Source: Sphingopyxis sp. LC363 (GTDB lineage: Bacteria > Pseudomonadota > Alphaproteobacteria > Sphingomonadales > Sphingomonadaceae). From it: 64,000 bases of DNA. The position numbers and the translations under genes are program-made. Numbering within the stretch: the stretch's first letter is position 1; each line of letters starts with the position of its first letter. This document shows positions 34,813 through 44,453 of this stretch, in pieces. The stretch lies in NCBI RefSeq assembly GCF_000756385.1, contig NZ_JNFC01000005.1:27681-91680 (forward strand). The letters are read 5' to 3'. Under the pieces are notes generated by a model. That model ran no database searches. It saw only the letters and a list, made by a program, of their open reading frames with translations, and was not told the origin of the DNA.

Positions 34813-35496
34813 TCAGGCGTAGCGCGTCGGGTCGGTGAGACCCGCGTCGGCGAAGCCCTTCGACCGCAGGCGGCAGCTGTCGCACGCCCCGCAATGCAGC
34901 CCCTCGGGCGTCGGATCGTAGCACGACCAGCTCATCCCCGCGTCCATGCCGAGCCGCGCCGCTTCGGCGGCGATATCGGCCTTGGTCATATGCTGGAGCG
35001 GCGCATGGATGCGGAATTCGACGCCCTTGTCGCCGTCGCGCGTCGCCAGCGCCGCGAGCTTCTCGAAACCCTGGATGAATTCGGGGCGGCAGTCGGGATA
35101 GCCCGAATAGTCGAGCGCATTGACGCCGATGACGATGTCCTGCGCAGCCCGTGCCTCGGCGAGCCCGAGCGTCAACGACAGGAAGATCAGGTTGCGCGCG
35201 GGGACATAGGTGATCGGGACATCGTCGCCCACTCCGTCCTTGGGCACGTCGATGTCGGCGGTCAGCGCCGAGCCGCCGAAACGGCGGAGGTCGAGCGGCA
35301 ACACGATATGTTCGGCGGCGCCGACATAGTCGGCGATGCGCGCGGCGGATTCGAGTTCAACGCGGTGGCGCTGGTTATAGTCGATGGTGAGCGCGACGAT
35401 GCGCGCGCCCGCTTCGCGCGCGAGGCCCGCACAGACCATCGAGTCGAGCCCGCCCGACAGAAGGACGATCACGCTTTTTCCGGAAACTTGCTGCAT
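34813..35496 (-). CDS. queC: 7-cyano-7-deazaguanine synthase
   Basis: A 227-residue ATP-dependent enzyme that makes preQ0 from 7-carboxy-7-deazaguanine. It has the PP-loop LLSGGLDSM (13-21) and the zinc cysteines in HCGACDSCRLRSKGF near the C-terminus. It precedes queE in a two-gene queuosine unit. No preQ1 riboswitch could be made out in the 50 bases upstream; a terminator for the preceding gene sits there instead. Confidence 0.95.
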   Translation of the reverse strand: MQQVSGKSVIVLLSGGLDSMVCAGLAREAGARIVALTIDYNQRHRVELESAARIADYVGAAEHIVLPLDLRRFGGSALTADIDVPKDGVGDDVPITYVPARNLIFLSLTLGLAEARAAQDIVIGVNALDYSGYPDCRPEFIQGFEKLAALATRDGDKGVEFRIHAPLQHMTKADIAAEAARLGMDAGMSWSCYDPTPEGLHCGACDSCRLRSKGFADAGLTDPTRYA

Positions 35497-35546
35497 CGGC
35501 GCCAGATAGGCCCGTGCCGCCGGGGGTGCAAGAGGGCCCGCCGCAT

Positions 35547-35583
35547 CAAAGAAACGGGCCGCGAGGCGGTCGCCGCGCGGCCC
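35547..35583 (-). terminator. Terminator between the DUF3617-like gene and queC
   Basis: On the minus strand GGGCCGCG (35583-35576) pairs with CGCGGCCC (35563-35556), followed by GTTTCTTTG. A second perfect 8-bp hairpin (GAAGACAT/ATGTCTTC, 35609-35634) lies just before it. Together they fill the 189-bp gap and would stop transcription before queC. Confidence 0.65.
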
Positions 35584-35685
35584 AGTCCGGCATGACAGCC
35601 GTTAGGGAGAAGACATACGAAGAAGCATGTCTTCCTTCGACCTAGCGCCGGATGGTAAACATCGGGTTAGCGCGGCGCGCAAAGA

Positions 35686-36099
35686 TCAGCAGCCGCCTGT
35701 GCGCCGCGCTTCGATCGCCTGCGAGAAGGGCCGGCCCTCGGCAATGCCCTGCGTATCGATCTGGACCAGCCGGTTCGTCTCGCTGCGGATGGTCGTACGA
35801 CCGTGCCCGGCGCCGGGACAGGTATAGTGGACGGTCACCGAATTCGGCGTATCCTCGATGACATAGCGCGAACAGGTCGCACCCGGGTGATAGACCTGGA
35901 TCATCCGCCGCGCGTCGCCGACGCAGACGGTCTGGACGACCGCGTCCTTGCCGCGTTCACGCAGCTGCCAGCTGCCCTTTTCGAGCCGGTCGAGCATCGC
36001 CAGCGACGGCGCCTGCGCCGGCACCGCGGTCGCCGCGCCCGCAAGGCCGAGCGCCATCAAACCATATCGCACGAGGGGAGAGAAGATCGCCATTTTCAC
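35686..36099 (-). CDS. Small exported protein, DUF3617-like
   Basis: A 137-residue exported protein: signal peptide to about residue 29 (VPAQA), then LDRLEKGSWQLRERG, TVCVGDARR, CSRYVIEDTPNSVTVHYTCPGAGHGRTTIR and a C-terminal cysteine. The pattern (a Trp start strand, then spaced cysteines and an RTTI.SETN.. strand) resembles DUF3617 periplasmic proteins of unknown function. Four cysteines in the mature part could form disulfides. Confidence 0.75.
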   Translation of the reverse strand: MKMAIFSPLVRYGLMALGLAGAATAVPAQAPSLAMLDRLEKGSWQLRERGKDAVVQTVCVGDARRMIQVYHPGATCSRYVIEDTPNSVTVHYTCPGAGHGRTTIRSETNRLVQIDTQGIAEGRPFSQAIEARRTGGC

Positions 36100-36228
36100 C
36101 TGTCCACTGGTCGCCGCGCGGGCTGGATGCGACCCCGTTGCCCGTAGGTAACAACGCGCCCGAGGCTTTTCAACCGCTTGGCGCTGGATTTGCTCGTTTC
36201 GTCGCCGGCTTCGACGAAGCCCGTTCGG

Positions 36229-37152
36229 TTATTCGGCGCGATCGTGGGTCGCGATCTCGTCGAGCGGGATCGGGAAAAAGCGCGAGCAAAAGGCGCAGTC
36301 GACGACGATCCTGCCGTCGTCGTCGGCCATTTCGGCGCGCTCGGCCTCGGGAAATTGCGCGAGCACGCCGGCGAAATAGCCGGTGCTGCACCGGCAGCCC
36401 CGCGACACTGTAACGCCCGGCTCGACGCGCACCTCATCCTCATGGAAAAGCCGCCACGCCAGCGTCTCGAGCGAGGTCGCGGGATCGGTGAGCTCCTCGT
36501 CCTTGAGCGTCGCCGCGATCGTCTTGGCATGCTCCCATTCGGGATTGTCGTGGCGAACGTGCAACCGGTCGCGGCCGACCTCGCCCTCGGGAAGATGCTG
36601 GAGCAGCAATCCGCCGGCAACGCATCCCGCCTCGGGATCATGACGCGCGGCGAGCTTGATCAGGCTCGAAATCTGCTCCGATTGCTCGAAATAATGCTCG
36701 GCCGCCTCGCCGATCGACGTGCCTTCGAGCGGAACGATGCCCTGATAGCGTTCGCCGGTCGTCGCCTGATCAAAGGTGATCGCAAGAAAGCCCTCGCCGA
36801 ACAGCGCGAACAAGGTCGGATCGGAACCCGCCTCGGCTAGCCGCTCGGCATCGAACTTGAGGTAGCCGCGCAGTTCGCCGCCGCGATAATCGCAGACGAG
36901 CAGCTCGACCGGCCCGCCGCCGGTCTGCGCCTGCAGCGTCATCTGGCCGTTCTCGTCCTTCAGCGTCGAGCCGAGCAGCACGGTGAGCACCAGCGCCTCG
37001 GCGAGCAGTTTTTCGGCGACCGGCGGATAATTATGTGCGCCGATAATCGTCCGCAGCGTCGGCCCGAGCCGCACCAGCCGCCCGCGTACATGGCGCTTGG
37101 CGATGGTGAACAGCAAAGGCTGGTCGAACCAGGTTTCGATGGTCTCGCTCAC
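36229..37152 (-). CDS. hslO: Hsp33 redox-regulated chaperone
   Basis: A 307-residue Hsp33. The N-terminal holdase domain has FTIAKRHVRGRLVRLG and an AHNYPPVAEKLLAEALVLTVLLG core. The C-terminal zinc/redox switch has GCRCS and DCAFCSRF, i.e. CxC plus CxxC. The GTG at 37152 starts the family N-terminus (SETIETWFDQPL) and lies 10 bases after the argF stop. The only SD-like stretch (AAGGA) is almost against the start. Oxidation of these cysteines activates the chaperone in related proteins. Confidence 0.92.
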   Translation of the reverse strand: MSETIETWFDQPLLFTIAKRHVRGRLVRLGPTLRTIIGAHNYPPVAEKLLAEALVLTVLLGSTLKDENGQMTLQAQTGGGPVELLVCDYRGGELRGYLKFDAERLAEAGSDPTLFALFGEGFLAITFDQATTGERYQGIVPLEGTSIGEAAEHYFEQSEQISSLIKLAARHDPEAGCVAGGLLLQHLPEGEVGRDRLHVRHDNPEWEHAKTIAATLKDEELTDPATSLETLAWRLFHEDEVRVEPGVTVSRGCRCSTGYFAGVLAQFPEAERAEMADDDGRIVVDCAFCSRFFPIPLDEIATHDRAE

Positions 37153-37162
37153 GTCCTTAAAC

Positions 37163-38086
37163 TCACAATTTCCCGAGCGCCCAGAGCAGGATCGATTTTT
37201 GCGCATGGACGCGGTTTTCGGCCTCGTCCCAGACGCGCGACTGCGCGCCATCGATCACCGCATCGACGACCTCGTCGCCGCGGTGCGCGGGCAGGCAATG
37301 AAGGAAGATCGCGTCTTTCTTCGCACCCGCCATCAGTCGCTCGTCGACCTGATAAGGCGCCATCGCCGCAATCTTGTTATGCGCGTGATCCTGTCCCATC
37401 GACACCCATGTGTCGGTGACGACCAGATCGGCGCCCGCCACGGCCTCGCGCGCATCGCGCACGACCTCGATGCGTGAACCCTTCGCCCGCGCCGCCTCGA
37501 CGAAGCTCGCCTCGGGCTCATAGCCTTGCGGCACGCCGGCGCGGACGTGGAAGCCGAACAGCCCCGCCGCCTCGATCAGCGACGCGAGGACATTGTTGCC
37601 GTCGCCGAGCCACGCGAGTTCGAGCCCCGGCAGCGCCTTGCCACTCTCGACCACCGTCAGCAGGTCGGCGACGATCTGGCACGGGTGCGAGAGGTCGGTG
37701 AGGCCGTTGATCACCGGCACGCTCGCATATTCGGCGAGTTCCTCGGCTTTCGCATGATCGTCGGTGCGGATCATGATCGCATCGGCATAACGCGACAGCA
37801 CGCGCGCGGTATCGGCGATCGTCTCGCCGCGCCCGAGCTGGGTCACGCCCGCGTCCATGATCATCGGCACCCCGCCGAGCTGGCGGATCGCGATGTCGAA
37901 GGATGCGCGCGTGCGCGTCGAATTCTTCTCGAACACCATCGCGAGCACATGGCCCGCGAGCGGCGCATCGGCGTCGGGCTTTGCCTTCGGCCAGCCCGCG
38001 CGCGCCGTCTTGCGGTCGATCGCGTCCGACAGCATCGCGGCTACGGCGTCGCCGCCCGCGTCGGACAGGTTCAGGAAGCGCCGCAT
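37163..38086 (-). CDS. argF: Ornithine carbamoyltransferase
   Basis: A 307-residue enzyme that makes citrulline from ornithine and carbamoyl phosphate in arginine synthesis. The carbamoyl-phosphate motif is [11 protein letters not shown], followed by [12 protein letters not shown], and the ornithine site has [12 protein letters not shown]. Two adjacent ATGs exist; 38086 has GGAGG 5 bases ahead. It is 31 bp after argD on the same strand. Confidence 0.96.
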   Translation of the reverse strand: MRRFLNLSDAGGDAVAAMLSDAIDRKTARAGWPKAKPDADAPLAGHVLAMVFEKNSTRTRASFDIAIRQLGGVPMIMDAGVTQLGRGETIADTARVLSRYADAIMIRTDDHAKAEELAEYASVPVINGLTDLSHPCQIVADLLTVVESGKALPGLELAWLGDGNNVLASLIEAAGLFGFHVRAGVPQGYEPEASFVEAARAKGSRIEVVRDAREAVAGADLVVTDTWVSMGQDHAHNKIAAMAPYQVDERLMAGAKKDAIFLHCLPAHRGDEVVDAVIDGAQSRVWDEAENRVHAQKSILLWALGKL

Positions 38087-38117
38087 CATGCCCTCCGTTC
38101 TGCAGGAACGGAAAACA

Positions 38118-39305
38118 TCAGGACTCGGGCGGCGTGTAGCTCGCCGCGCCTGCCGACAGTTTTTCGATGAATTCGGCGATGTGGCTGTCGTCGATGTTGA
38201 GCGGCGGCAGCACGCGGACGACATTCTCGCCCGCCGCGACGGTCAGCAGCCCGTGATTGTCGCGCAGGTGCGCGACGAACGCGCGGCTGTCCGAATTGAG
38301 CTTGAGGCCGAGCATCAGGCCAACACCGCGCACACTGTCGAACAGATGGTCGTGGTTGGGGATGAGCTGTTCGAGCGCGCCGCGCAGCCGCTCGCCGGTC
38401 GCCTTCACCTGATCGAGGAAGCCATCTTCGAGCACGACGTCGAGCACCGCCTGCCCCGCCGCGCAAGCGAGCGGGTTGCCGCCATAGGTCGACCCGTGCG
38501 TGCCAATGACCATGCCGCGCGCCGCCTTTTCGGTCGCGAGGCACGCCCCCATCGGGAAGCCGCCGCCGATGCCCTTGGCGCTCGCCATAATGTCGGGGGC
38601 GACACCATAATGTTCATAGGCATAGAGATGGCCGGTGCGCGCGACGCCGCACTGGACCTCGTCGAAGATCAGCATCAGGTCGCGCTTGTCGCAGATGTCG
38701 CGCAGCGCCTGCAGGAAAGGCTGCGAGGCGGGGCGGATGCCGCCCTCGCCCTGGATCGGCTCGACAAGGAAACCCGCGGTGTTGTCGTCGACCAGATCGA
38801 GCGCGGCGTTGATGTCGTCGAACGGCGCATAGGCGAAGCCGGGCAGCAGCGGATCGAAACCCTTGCGCAGCTTTTCCTGATTGGTCGCCGAGATCGTGCC
38901 GAGCGTGCGGCCGTGGAAGGCGTTGTTGAAGGTGATGAGGGTGTGCTTTTCGGGATTGCCCGCGCTCGAATGATAGGCGCGCGCGGTCTTGATCGCGCAT
39001 TCGACCGCCTCGGCGCCCGAGTTGGTCAGGAAGACCGTGTCGGCGAAGGTATTGTCGACCAGCCGCGCGGCATAGGCCTCACCCTGCGGGCTGCCGTAAA
39101 GGTTCGACACATGCATCAGCGTCGCGGCCTGCTCCTGAATCGCCTTGGTCAGGTGCGGGTGGCCGTGACCGAGCAGGTTGACCGCGATCCCGCTCGCGAA
39201 GTCCAGATAGCGCTCGCCTCGCTCGCCGATCAGATAGGCGCCCTCGCCGCGCACCGGACGCACGGCACACCGGGGGTATACGGGCATCAGCGGCGTGATC
39301 GACAT
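38118..39305 (-). CDS. argD: Acetylornithine aminotransferase
   Basis: A 395-residue PLP-dependent aminotransferase (fold type I, class III) making N-acetylornithine. The PLP lysine lies in [31 protein letters not shown] and [17 protein letters not shown] are family hallmarks. The start is taken at 39305 ([12 protein letters not shown]) with AAAGGTG ahead. It leads an argD-argF unit with a structured leader (39330-39400), which may tune expression. Confidence 0.95.
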   Translation of the reverse strand: MSITPLMPVYPRCAVRPVRGEGAYLIGERGERYLDFASGIAVNLLGHGHPHLTKAIQEQAATLMHVSNLYGSPQGEAYAARLVDNTFADTVFLTNSGAEAVECAIKTARAYHSSAGNPEKHTLITFNNAFHGRTLGTISATNQEKLRKGFDPLLPGFAYAPFDDINAALDLVDDNTAGFLVEPIQGEGGIRPASQPFLQALRDICDKRDLMLIFDEVQCGVARTGHLYAYEHYGVAPDIMASAKGIGGGFPMGACLATEKAARGMVIGTHGSTYGGNPLACAAGQAVLDVVLEDGFLDQVKATGERLRGALEQLIPNHDHLFDSVRGVGLMLGLKLNSDSRAFVAHLRDNHGLLTVAAGENVVRVLPPLNIDDSHIAEFIEKLSAGAASYTPPES

Positions 39306-39329
39306 GGCAAGCACCTTTCAGTCAAAAGT

Positions 39330-39357
39330 AAAAAGGCGACCCCGTTCGGGCCGCCCT
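39330..39357 (-). terminator. Terminator-like hairpin in the argD leader
   Basis: On the minus strand AGGGCGGCCC, loop GAAC, GGGGTCGCCT, then TTTTAC and a further TTTT. It lies about 25 bases before the argD ATG and downstream of a good promoter. It may therefore terminate the upstream gene's transcript, attenuate argD, or both. Confidence 0.65.
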
Positions 39358-39370
39358 TGGTCGGGCGGCT

Positions 39371-39400
39371 CCTATACTGCCGGTGCCGGAGGCGCGTCAA
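39371..39400 (-). promoter_or_regulatory. Sigma70-type promoter for argD-argF
   Basis: On the minus strand TTGACG (39400-39395), an 18-bp spacer, and TATAGG (39376-39371). The predicted start, near 39364, falls inside a short dyad (GCCGCCC at 39369-39363 with GGGCGGC at about 39356-39350). That dyad could be an operator or could compete with the leader hairpin. Confidence 0.6.
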
Positions 39401-39434
39401 CACAGCGGCGCCGTGCGCCCGGACGACAAAAAGA

Positions 39435-40175
39435 TCAGAGCGCCGGAACCGGCGTCGCCCGGATTTCCTTCTTCGCGCGATCGATCGACCACAGCAGGCG
39501 CGGCTCGGCCGGGTCCCAGTCGATCGCCTGCCCCTCGGTCGGCACCGGCAGCGTCGCCACCAGTTCGAGCGTCGCGCCCGCCTTCGGCAACCGCAGCGCA
39601 TAGATTTCGGGCCGGTCGTGCCCGCTGGCGTACATCAGCCCGTCGGCGCCCCACGCGAAACCCGAACAGCTTTTGGGCGCGAAGCGCGCGAGTACGGCGT
39701 CGGGGAAAAGCCAGGATTCGAGCGGACGAAAGGAGGCGTCCATGCGAACCAGCGTCGTGAAGCGGTGGTCGCGCCCCGGCTCGCCGCCGCGGTCGTCATA
39801 ATTAGCGAACACCGCCCACCAGCTTCCGCCGTGCCAGTCCATCGCGGTGAGCGAACCATAGATCCGCCCGAGGCTGACCGTGCGGACATGGCGGAGCGTC
39901 TTTGCATCGAAAATCTCGACGCTGCTCGCCATCGGCACCTTCGGATAATTGGAGGCGGCGCAGACGAGCTCGGCCTTCACCACCGCGCAGCTGTTGAGGT
40001 GCGGGAACAGCTTGGGGTCGCCTTCCCACGCGGCGACCCGCTTGCCGCTCGCCTTGTCATATTTGCCGATCGCGAAATTATCGATGGCATAGACATGGGT
40101 CCGATCCGCCGCGACGCCCTGATCGGCCTCGGGCGCCGCGATCGTCGCAAGCGTCAGGAGCGCGGCGGCGAGCAT
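39435..40175 (-). CDS. Exported propeller-like protein coupled to TonB receptor
   Basis: A 246-residue exported protein (short signal MLAAALLTLATIAAPEA). It has repeated blade-like stretches such as VYAIDNFAIGKYDKASGKRV, VEIFDAKTLRHVRTVSLG and LMYASGHDRPEIYALRLP, so a small beta-propeller is likely. No catalytic residues are evident. Its ATG overlaps the stop of the TonB-dependent receptor (TGATG), so the two are translationally coupled and presumably act on one substrate. The product is not recognised. Confidence 0.75.
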   Translation of the reverse strand: MLAAALLTLATIAAPEADQGVAADRTHVYAIDNFAIGKYDKASGKRVAAWEGDPKLFPHLNSCAVVKAELVCAASNYPKVPMASSVEIFDAKTLRHVRTVSLGRIYGSLTAMDWHGGSWWAVFANYDDRGGEPGRDHRFTTLVRMDASFRPLESWLFPDAVLARFAPKSCSGFAWGADGLMYASGHDRPEIYALRLPKAGATLELVATLPVPTEGQAIDWDPAEPRLLWSIDRAKKEIRATPVPAL

Positions 40176-42763
40176 CAGAAGCGCACCGACGCGCCGGCAT
40201 AGAAGGTCCGGCCATAGCGTTCGTTCTGGATGATCCAGTCACGGCGCTCGCCCTGATACTGGCGCGTCGGCTCGTCGGTCAGATTCTGCCCCTCGACAAA
40301 CAGGCTGACATTGTCGGTCAACGCGAACGACGCCTTGGCGTCGAGCCGGCGCAGATCGTCATTATACTGATCGCCGAGCATATCGGCGCCGAGCGAAATC
40401 AGCGCGCTGCCGGTGTTGTGATAGGCGATCGACGCCTCGATCGGCCCCTTCTGATAGAAAAGCTGCGCGCCATAGAGCAGGTTCGACTGCTCGGGGAACG
40501 CCGCGGGGTCGGCACGGCCGGGAACTTTCAGCTTCGAATCGATCAGCGTCATATTCGCCTCGAGCCCGAAGCCGGAGAGAAAGCTCGGCAGGAAGTCGAA
40601 CTGCTGGCGATAGGCGAGCTCAAGCCCGATGATGTCGGCGCTCGTCCCGTTCGCCTTTTGCGAGAAGCCGAGCACGGCATAATCGCGCCCGCCATAGCTG
40701 GTGTCGAGCAGCGTAAAGCTTTGTGTATAGACGGGGTTCTGGATGAATTTGGCGAACACGCCGACCGAAAGCAGCCCGCCCTTCGCAAAATACCACTCGG
40801 CCGAGGCGTCGAGCGCGTCGGCGACATAGGGTTCGAGGTTCGGGTTGCCGAGCGACACCGACCCGTCGAATGTGCCGTCGTCGTTCGCTTCATAGGCGAT
40901 CTCGCCGCCGGGGGTGAGGTCCGAATAATTGGGACGCCCGACGCTGCGCGTATAGGCGAGGCGGACAATGACCTCGTCATTCGGTTCGATCCGCACGATC
41001 AGGCTCGGCAGCCAGTTGGTGTAGCTGCGCTTCGCGTTCACCGGGACGACGTCGGCCTCATTCTCGAGCTGGAACCCGCGGATCGTCAGGTCGGTGCGTT
41101 CGACGCGGATGCCCGGCGTCACCGTGATCGACCCGAAATCGAGGTTCGCCATCGCATAGCCCGCCGCGATATCTTCGCCGAGGTCGAGGTCGTCCAGCGT
41201 CGCATTGGCGAGCGTCGAGCTCTCGTCGAGCACAAAATAGGCCGCGTTCGCGGGGTCAGCGGTGAAGGCGTCGATCAGGCCGGCGTCAATCACCGGCGTG
41301 ATCAGATAGTCGTGCCCGCCGCCGGCATGCGAAATCACGTCGGCGCCCTGCAAGCCGAACTGGCCGAGCGTGAAGCGCGTCGCCGCATTGCTCCCCCGCG
41401 AAAAGATGCTGTTGTTCGCATCGAAATCCTTGTCGGTCGCGCGATATTTCCCGCCGAGCTTCAGCCAGCTGTCGTCGCCGAAGCCAAGCTTGCGCGTGAC
41501 GTCGAGCCGGCCAGTCCAGATATATTCGTCGCCGCTTTCGTCCTGCACCGTATATTGGCGAAAGCCGAGGCCGTCGGCGGTCAGCGGAGTGCGCGGCACC
41601 GCGCTGAACAATTTGTCGGTGAAGTCGAAATCGACGGTCCCCGGGTTGCCGCGGAATTGCCAGAGCTGGTTCGGCTCGATCACTTCATTGTGCGAGCGCG
41701 CGATGCCATAGTCGAAGGTCCAGTCGTCGGCCTCGGTCGTCCCGCCGACCATGCCGACGAGAACGGACTTCTCCTTATACTCAAGCCGCAGGTCCGATCG
41801 CTGCTCGGTCACTGTCGATACGCCGGTCAAGCCATCTGGGTTCAATGTTACGGTCCCATTGTCCCGTTGTGCCTGCGTCGCGAAATCGAGGCGGAAGCGC
41901 TGGCGATATTCATTCTCGGTGAATTTGCTGTAGAGCCCGCGCGCCCACAGGTGGGTCGTGTCGCTCGGCCGCCAGTCGAGCGAGGCGATGCCCCCGATGC
42001 GTTCGCGCTCGAGCTGGTAATCGGTATATTTGATGTTGGTCGGCAGCCCGCCGCGCGCCGCGCCCGGAAACGGCGCCCAATCGTCGGGAAAGATGCCGAA
42101 GCTCTGGAAATCGCGCTTCGAATAGCTCGCGCCGATCAGGATGCCGAACTGCTCGTCGCCGCCGAAGCGCCCGCCGATGCTCGCATCGCCGCGTACCGGC
42201 ACCTTCTCGTTGAGCGTCTGGTAACCCGCTTGCACATTGGCCGAGAGGACGAAAGGCTCGGCGAAGTCGAACGCGGTCTGAGTCACGAGGTTGATCGTGC
42301 CGCCGATACCCTGCGCATCGAGATCGGCGGTCTTCGCCTTGGTCACCTCGACGCGGTTGAGCAATTGCCCCGAGACGATGTCGAGCGGCAGACGGCGCGT
42401 GTTGCCGTCGGGGTTGCCGAGCTCGAAGCCGTTGACGGTATAATTGTTGAGGTCCGACGGAATACCGCGGATCGCGACATAGCGTCCCTCGCCCTGATCA
42501 TATTGCACGCCGACGCCGGGCAGGCGCTCGATCACTTCGGCGACGTTGCGGTCGGGAAGCTGGCCGATCTCGTCCGCCGCGGCGACGTCCATGATGCCGA
42601 CGGCCTCGCGCTTGATCTCGATCGCGCGTTCCTGCTGCGCGCGCTGGCCGGTGACGACGATCGCCTCGCCCTCGTCGGTCGGCGTGGCGCCCTGCCCGAA
42701 AGCTGGCGAGGCGGCGAGCAGCGCGATGGCGCTGACGCCGGCGAGGGAGAGTTTGACGGACAT
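40175..42763 (-). CDS. TonB-dependent outer-membrane receptor (TonB-Xanth-Caul type)
   Basis: An 862-residue receptor: signal peptide 1-23, TonB box around GEAIVVTGQR, a plug with IGQLPDRNVAEVIERLPGVG and IRGIPSDLNNYTVNGFEL, a 22-strand barrel, and the aromatic C-terminus YAGASVRF. Plug sequence matches the Xanthomonas/Caulobacter family often used for oligosaccharides or other large nutrients; the substrate here is unknown. It heads a two-gene unit with the propeller protein. The upstream 110 bp has no obvious regulator. Confidence 0.92.
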   Translation of the reverse strand: MSVKLSLAGVSAIALLAASPAFGQGATPTDEGEAIVVTGQRAQQERAIEIKREAVGIMDVAAADEIGQLPDRNVAEVIERLPGVGVQYDQGEGRYVAIRGIPSDLNNYTVNGFELGNPDGNTRRLPLDIVSGQLLNRVEVTKAKTADLDAQGIGGTINLVTQTAFDFAEPFVLSANVQAGYQTLNEKVPVRGDASIGGRFGGDEQFGILIGASYSKRDFQSFGIFPDDWAPFPGAARGGLPTNIKYTDYQLERERIGGIASLDWRPSDTTHLWARGLYSKFTENEYRQRFRLDFATQAQRDNGTVTLNPDGLTGVSTVTEQRSDLRLEYKEKSVLVGMVGGTTEADDWTFDYGIARSHNEVIEPNQLWQFRGNPGTVDFDFTDKLFSAVPRTPLTADGLGFRQYTVQDESGDEYIWTGRLDVTRKLGFGDDSWLKLGGKYRATDKDFDANNSIFSRGSNAATRFTLGQFGLQGADVISHAGGGHDYLITPVIDAGLIDAFTADPANAAYFVLDESSTLANATLDDLDLGEDIAAGYAMANLDFGSITVTPGIRVERTDLTIRGFQLENEADVVPVNAKRSYTNWLPSLIVRIEPNDEVIVRLAYTRSVGRPNYSDLTPGGEIAYEANDDGTFDGSVSLGNPNLEPYVADALDASAEWYFAKGGLLSVGVFAKFIQNPVYTQSFTLLDTSYGGRDYAVLGFSQKANGTSADIIGLELAYRQQFDFLPSFLSGFGLEANMTLIDSKLKVPGRADPAAFPEQSNLLYGAQLFYQKGPIEASIAYHNTGSALISLGADMLGDQYNDDLRRLDAKASFALTDNVSLFVEGQNLTDEPTRQYQGERRDWIIQNERYGRTFYAGASVRF

Positions 42764-42873
42764 GAAAGCGACCCCTTTTGGAAAGACGCGCTGCGCCTAG
42801 GGGTCCGCCGCGTCGATTCGACGACGCATCAATGACAATACGACTATTCTTTCGTGACGTCGCCGTCACATTG

Positions 42874-43860
42874 TCAAAGCAAGCGCGCCGCCTCCATCGT
42901 CAGCGCGAGCGAGCGTTTGCGCGCACCGTGATCGTACATCGACGAAGCGATGATCACCTCGTCGACACCGGTGCGCGTCTGAAAGGCCTTGAGGCCCGCC
43001 GCGATGTCGTCGGCGGTGCCGATCGCCGAGCATTGCAGCACATGGTCGAGGATCGCCCGCGCATTGGGCGGCAGACTGTCCTTATAGCCCGCGAGCGGCG
43101 GCTTCATCTTGCCCGGATTGCCGGTGCGCAGCGCGACGAACGCCTGCTGCTGCGACGAGGCGAGGAGTTCGGCCTCCTCACGCGTGTCGGCGGCGAAGGC
43201 GTTGAACGCCGCCGCGGCATAGGGTTCGGCGAGCTGCGCCGAGGGTTTGAACTGGCGGCGGTAGATATCGAGTGCTTCGTCGAGCGCGTCGGGCGCGAAA
43301 TGGCTGGCGAAGGCGTAAGGCAGCCCGAGCATCGCCGCGAGCTGTGCGCCAAAGGTGCTGGATCCGAGAATCCACAGCGGGATATGGGTGCCCGCGCCCG
43401 GAACCGCTGTGATACCGAGTTGTTCGTCGCCGGCGAGAAAGGCCTGCAATTCCAGCACATCCTGCGGAAACTGGCGCTCGTCGCTCGCGAGGGTGCGGCG
43501 CAAGGCGCGCGCGACGCGCTGATCCGATCCGGGTGCGCGTCCCAATCCCAAATCCACACGGCCAGGGAACAAGGCTTCGAGGGTGCCGAATTGCTCGGCG
43601 ATCACCATCGGCGCATGGTTCGGCAGCATGATACCGGCCGATCCGATCCGAATGCTCTTGGTGGCCTGCCCGATATGCGCGAGCACGACCGAGGTCGCGG
43701 CGCTCGCGATCCCCGCCATGCCATGATGTTCGGCGACCCAATAGCGCGCATAGCCGAGCGCCTCGGCATGCCTTGCGAGATCGGCGGCGTTGGCGAGCGA
43801 CTGGGCGATCGTGCCGGTATCGGTAACGGGCACGAGGTCGAGGAAAGAGAGTTTCGTCAT
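42874..43860 (-). CDS. Luciferase-like flavin monooxygenase (LLM class)
   Basis: A 328-residue TIM-barrel flavoprotein of the bacterial luciferase superfamily. It shows LGYARYWVAEHHGMAGIASAA near the N-terminus, RIGSAGIMLPNHAPMVIAEQFG, GRVDLGLGRAPGSD and a C-terminal GTADDIAAGLKAF. F420 or FMN and the substrate cannot be told apart. The string AEHHGMAG is common in the MsnO8-like subgroup. It is downstream of the Lrp-type regulator (67 bp) on the same strand, though co-regulation is unproven. Confidence 0.88.
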   Translation of the reverse strand: MTKLSFLDLVPVTDTGTIAQSLANAADLARHAEALGYARYWVAEHHGMAGIASAATSVVLAHIGQATKSIRIGSAGIMLPNHAPMVIAEQFGTLEALFPGRVDLGLGRAPGSDQRVARALRRTLASDERQFPQDVLELQAFLAGDEQLGITAVPGAGTHIPLWILGSSTFGAQLAAMLGLPYAFASHFAPDALDEALDIYRRQFKPSAQLAEPYAAAAFNAFAADTREEAELLASSQQQAFVALRTGNPGKMKPPLAGYKDSLPPNARAILDHVLQCSAIGTADDIAAGLKAFQTRTGVDEVIIASSMYDHGARKRSLALTMEAARLL

Positions 43861-43927
43861 GAAACCGATATGCGGTTGGCGAGTGAGAGGTGCAAGCGCA
43901 CCGCTTCACGGGCGGCGCGAAGAAAAA

Positions 43928-44389
43928 CTACGCCCGCTCGTCCTTGGGCGAGTCCATCAGCACATAGGTGGTGATCGAATGCACCTGCGGCAGCACGCCG
44001 AGCACCTCGGTGTGGAAATGCTTGTACGACGCGAGATCCTCGGTCTCGACGCGCAGCAGATATTCGATCGTGCCGGTGATATTGTGGCATTCGCGCACTT
44101 CGGGCGCCTCGGCCATCGCGGCCTCAAAACCGGCCTGCGACTTTTTGGTGTGCGACGACAGCCCTACGGTCACATAGGCAAGGAAGGTGAGCCCGAGCTT
44201 CGCGGGGTCGATCACCGCGCGATAGCCCTTGATCACCCCGCTGCGTTCGAGTTCCTGCACGCGGCGCAGGCAGGCCGAGGGCGACAGCCCGACGCGATCG
44301 GCGAGTTCGAGGTTCGAGATTCGCCCGTCGCGCGACAATTCGTGCAATATCTTGCGGCCGATGGCGTCGATCTTGATCATGGATTGCAT
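43928..44389 (-). CDS. Lrp/AsnC-family transcriptional regulator
   Basis: A 153-residue feast/famine regulator: N-terminal HTH (DAIGRKILHELSRDGRISNLE, VGLSPSACLRRVQELE) and a C-terminal RAM/ligand domain with ECHNITGTIEYLLRVETEDL. It is divergent from the LysE-type exporter with about 64 bp between starts, the classic Lrp-LysE/ArgO arrangement. It may therefore activate the exporter in response to an amino acid. ATG 44380 is an alternative start. Confidence 0.92.
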   Translation of the reverse strand: MQSMIKIDAIGRKILHELSRDGRISNLELADRVGLSPSACLRRVQELERSGVIKGYRAVIDPAKLGLTFLAYVTVGLSSHTKKSQAGFEAAMAEAPEVRECHNITGTIEYLLRVETEDLASYKHFHTEVLGVLPQVHSITTYVLMDSPKDERA

Positions 44390-44453
44390 AATCTAACCGA
44401 ATGCGGGTCATCTTTGCAATCCGTCGCGCAGCTAAACGCATTATGTTGCGCGC

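Noticed and set aside
35497..35685. preQ1 riboswitch upstream of queC
   Set aside because: No recognisable aptamer or pseudoknot; the space is explained by two hairpins terminating the preceding gene.
37857..42835. Long open frames (781 and 805 aa) on the plus strand across argF, argD and the TonB receptor
   Set aside because: They are shadows of minus-strand genes with clear catalytic and barrel motifs.
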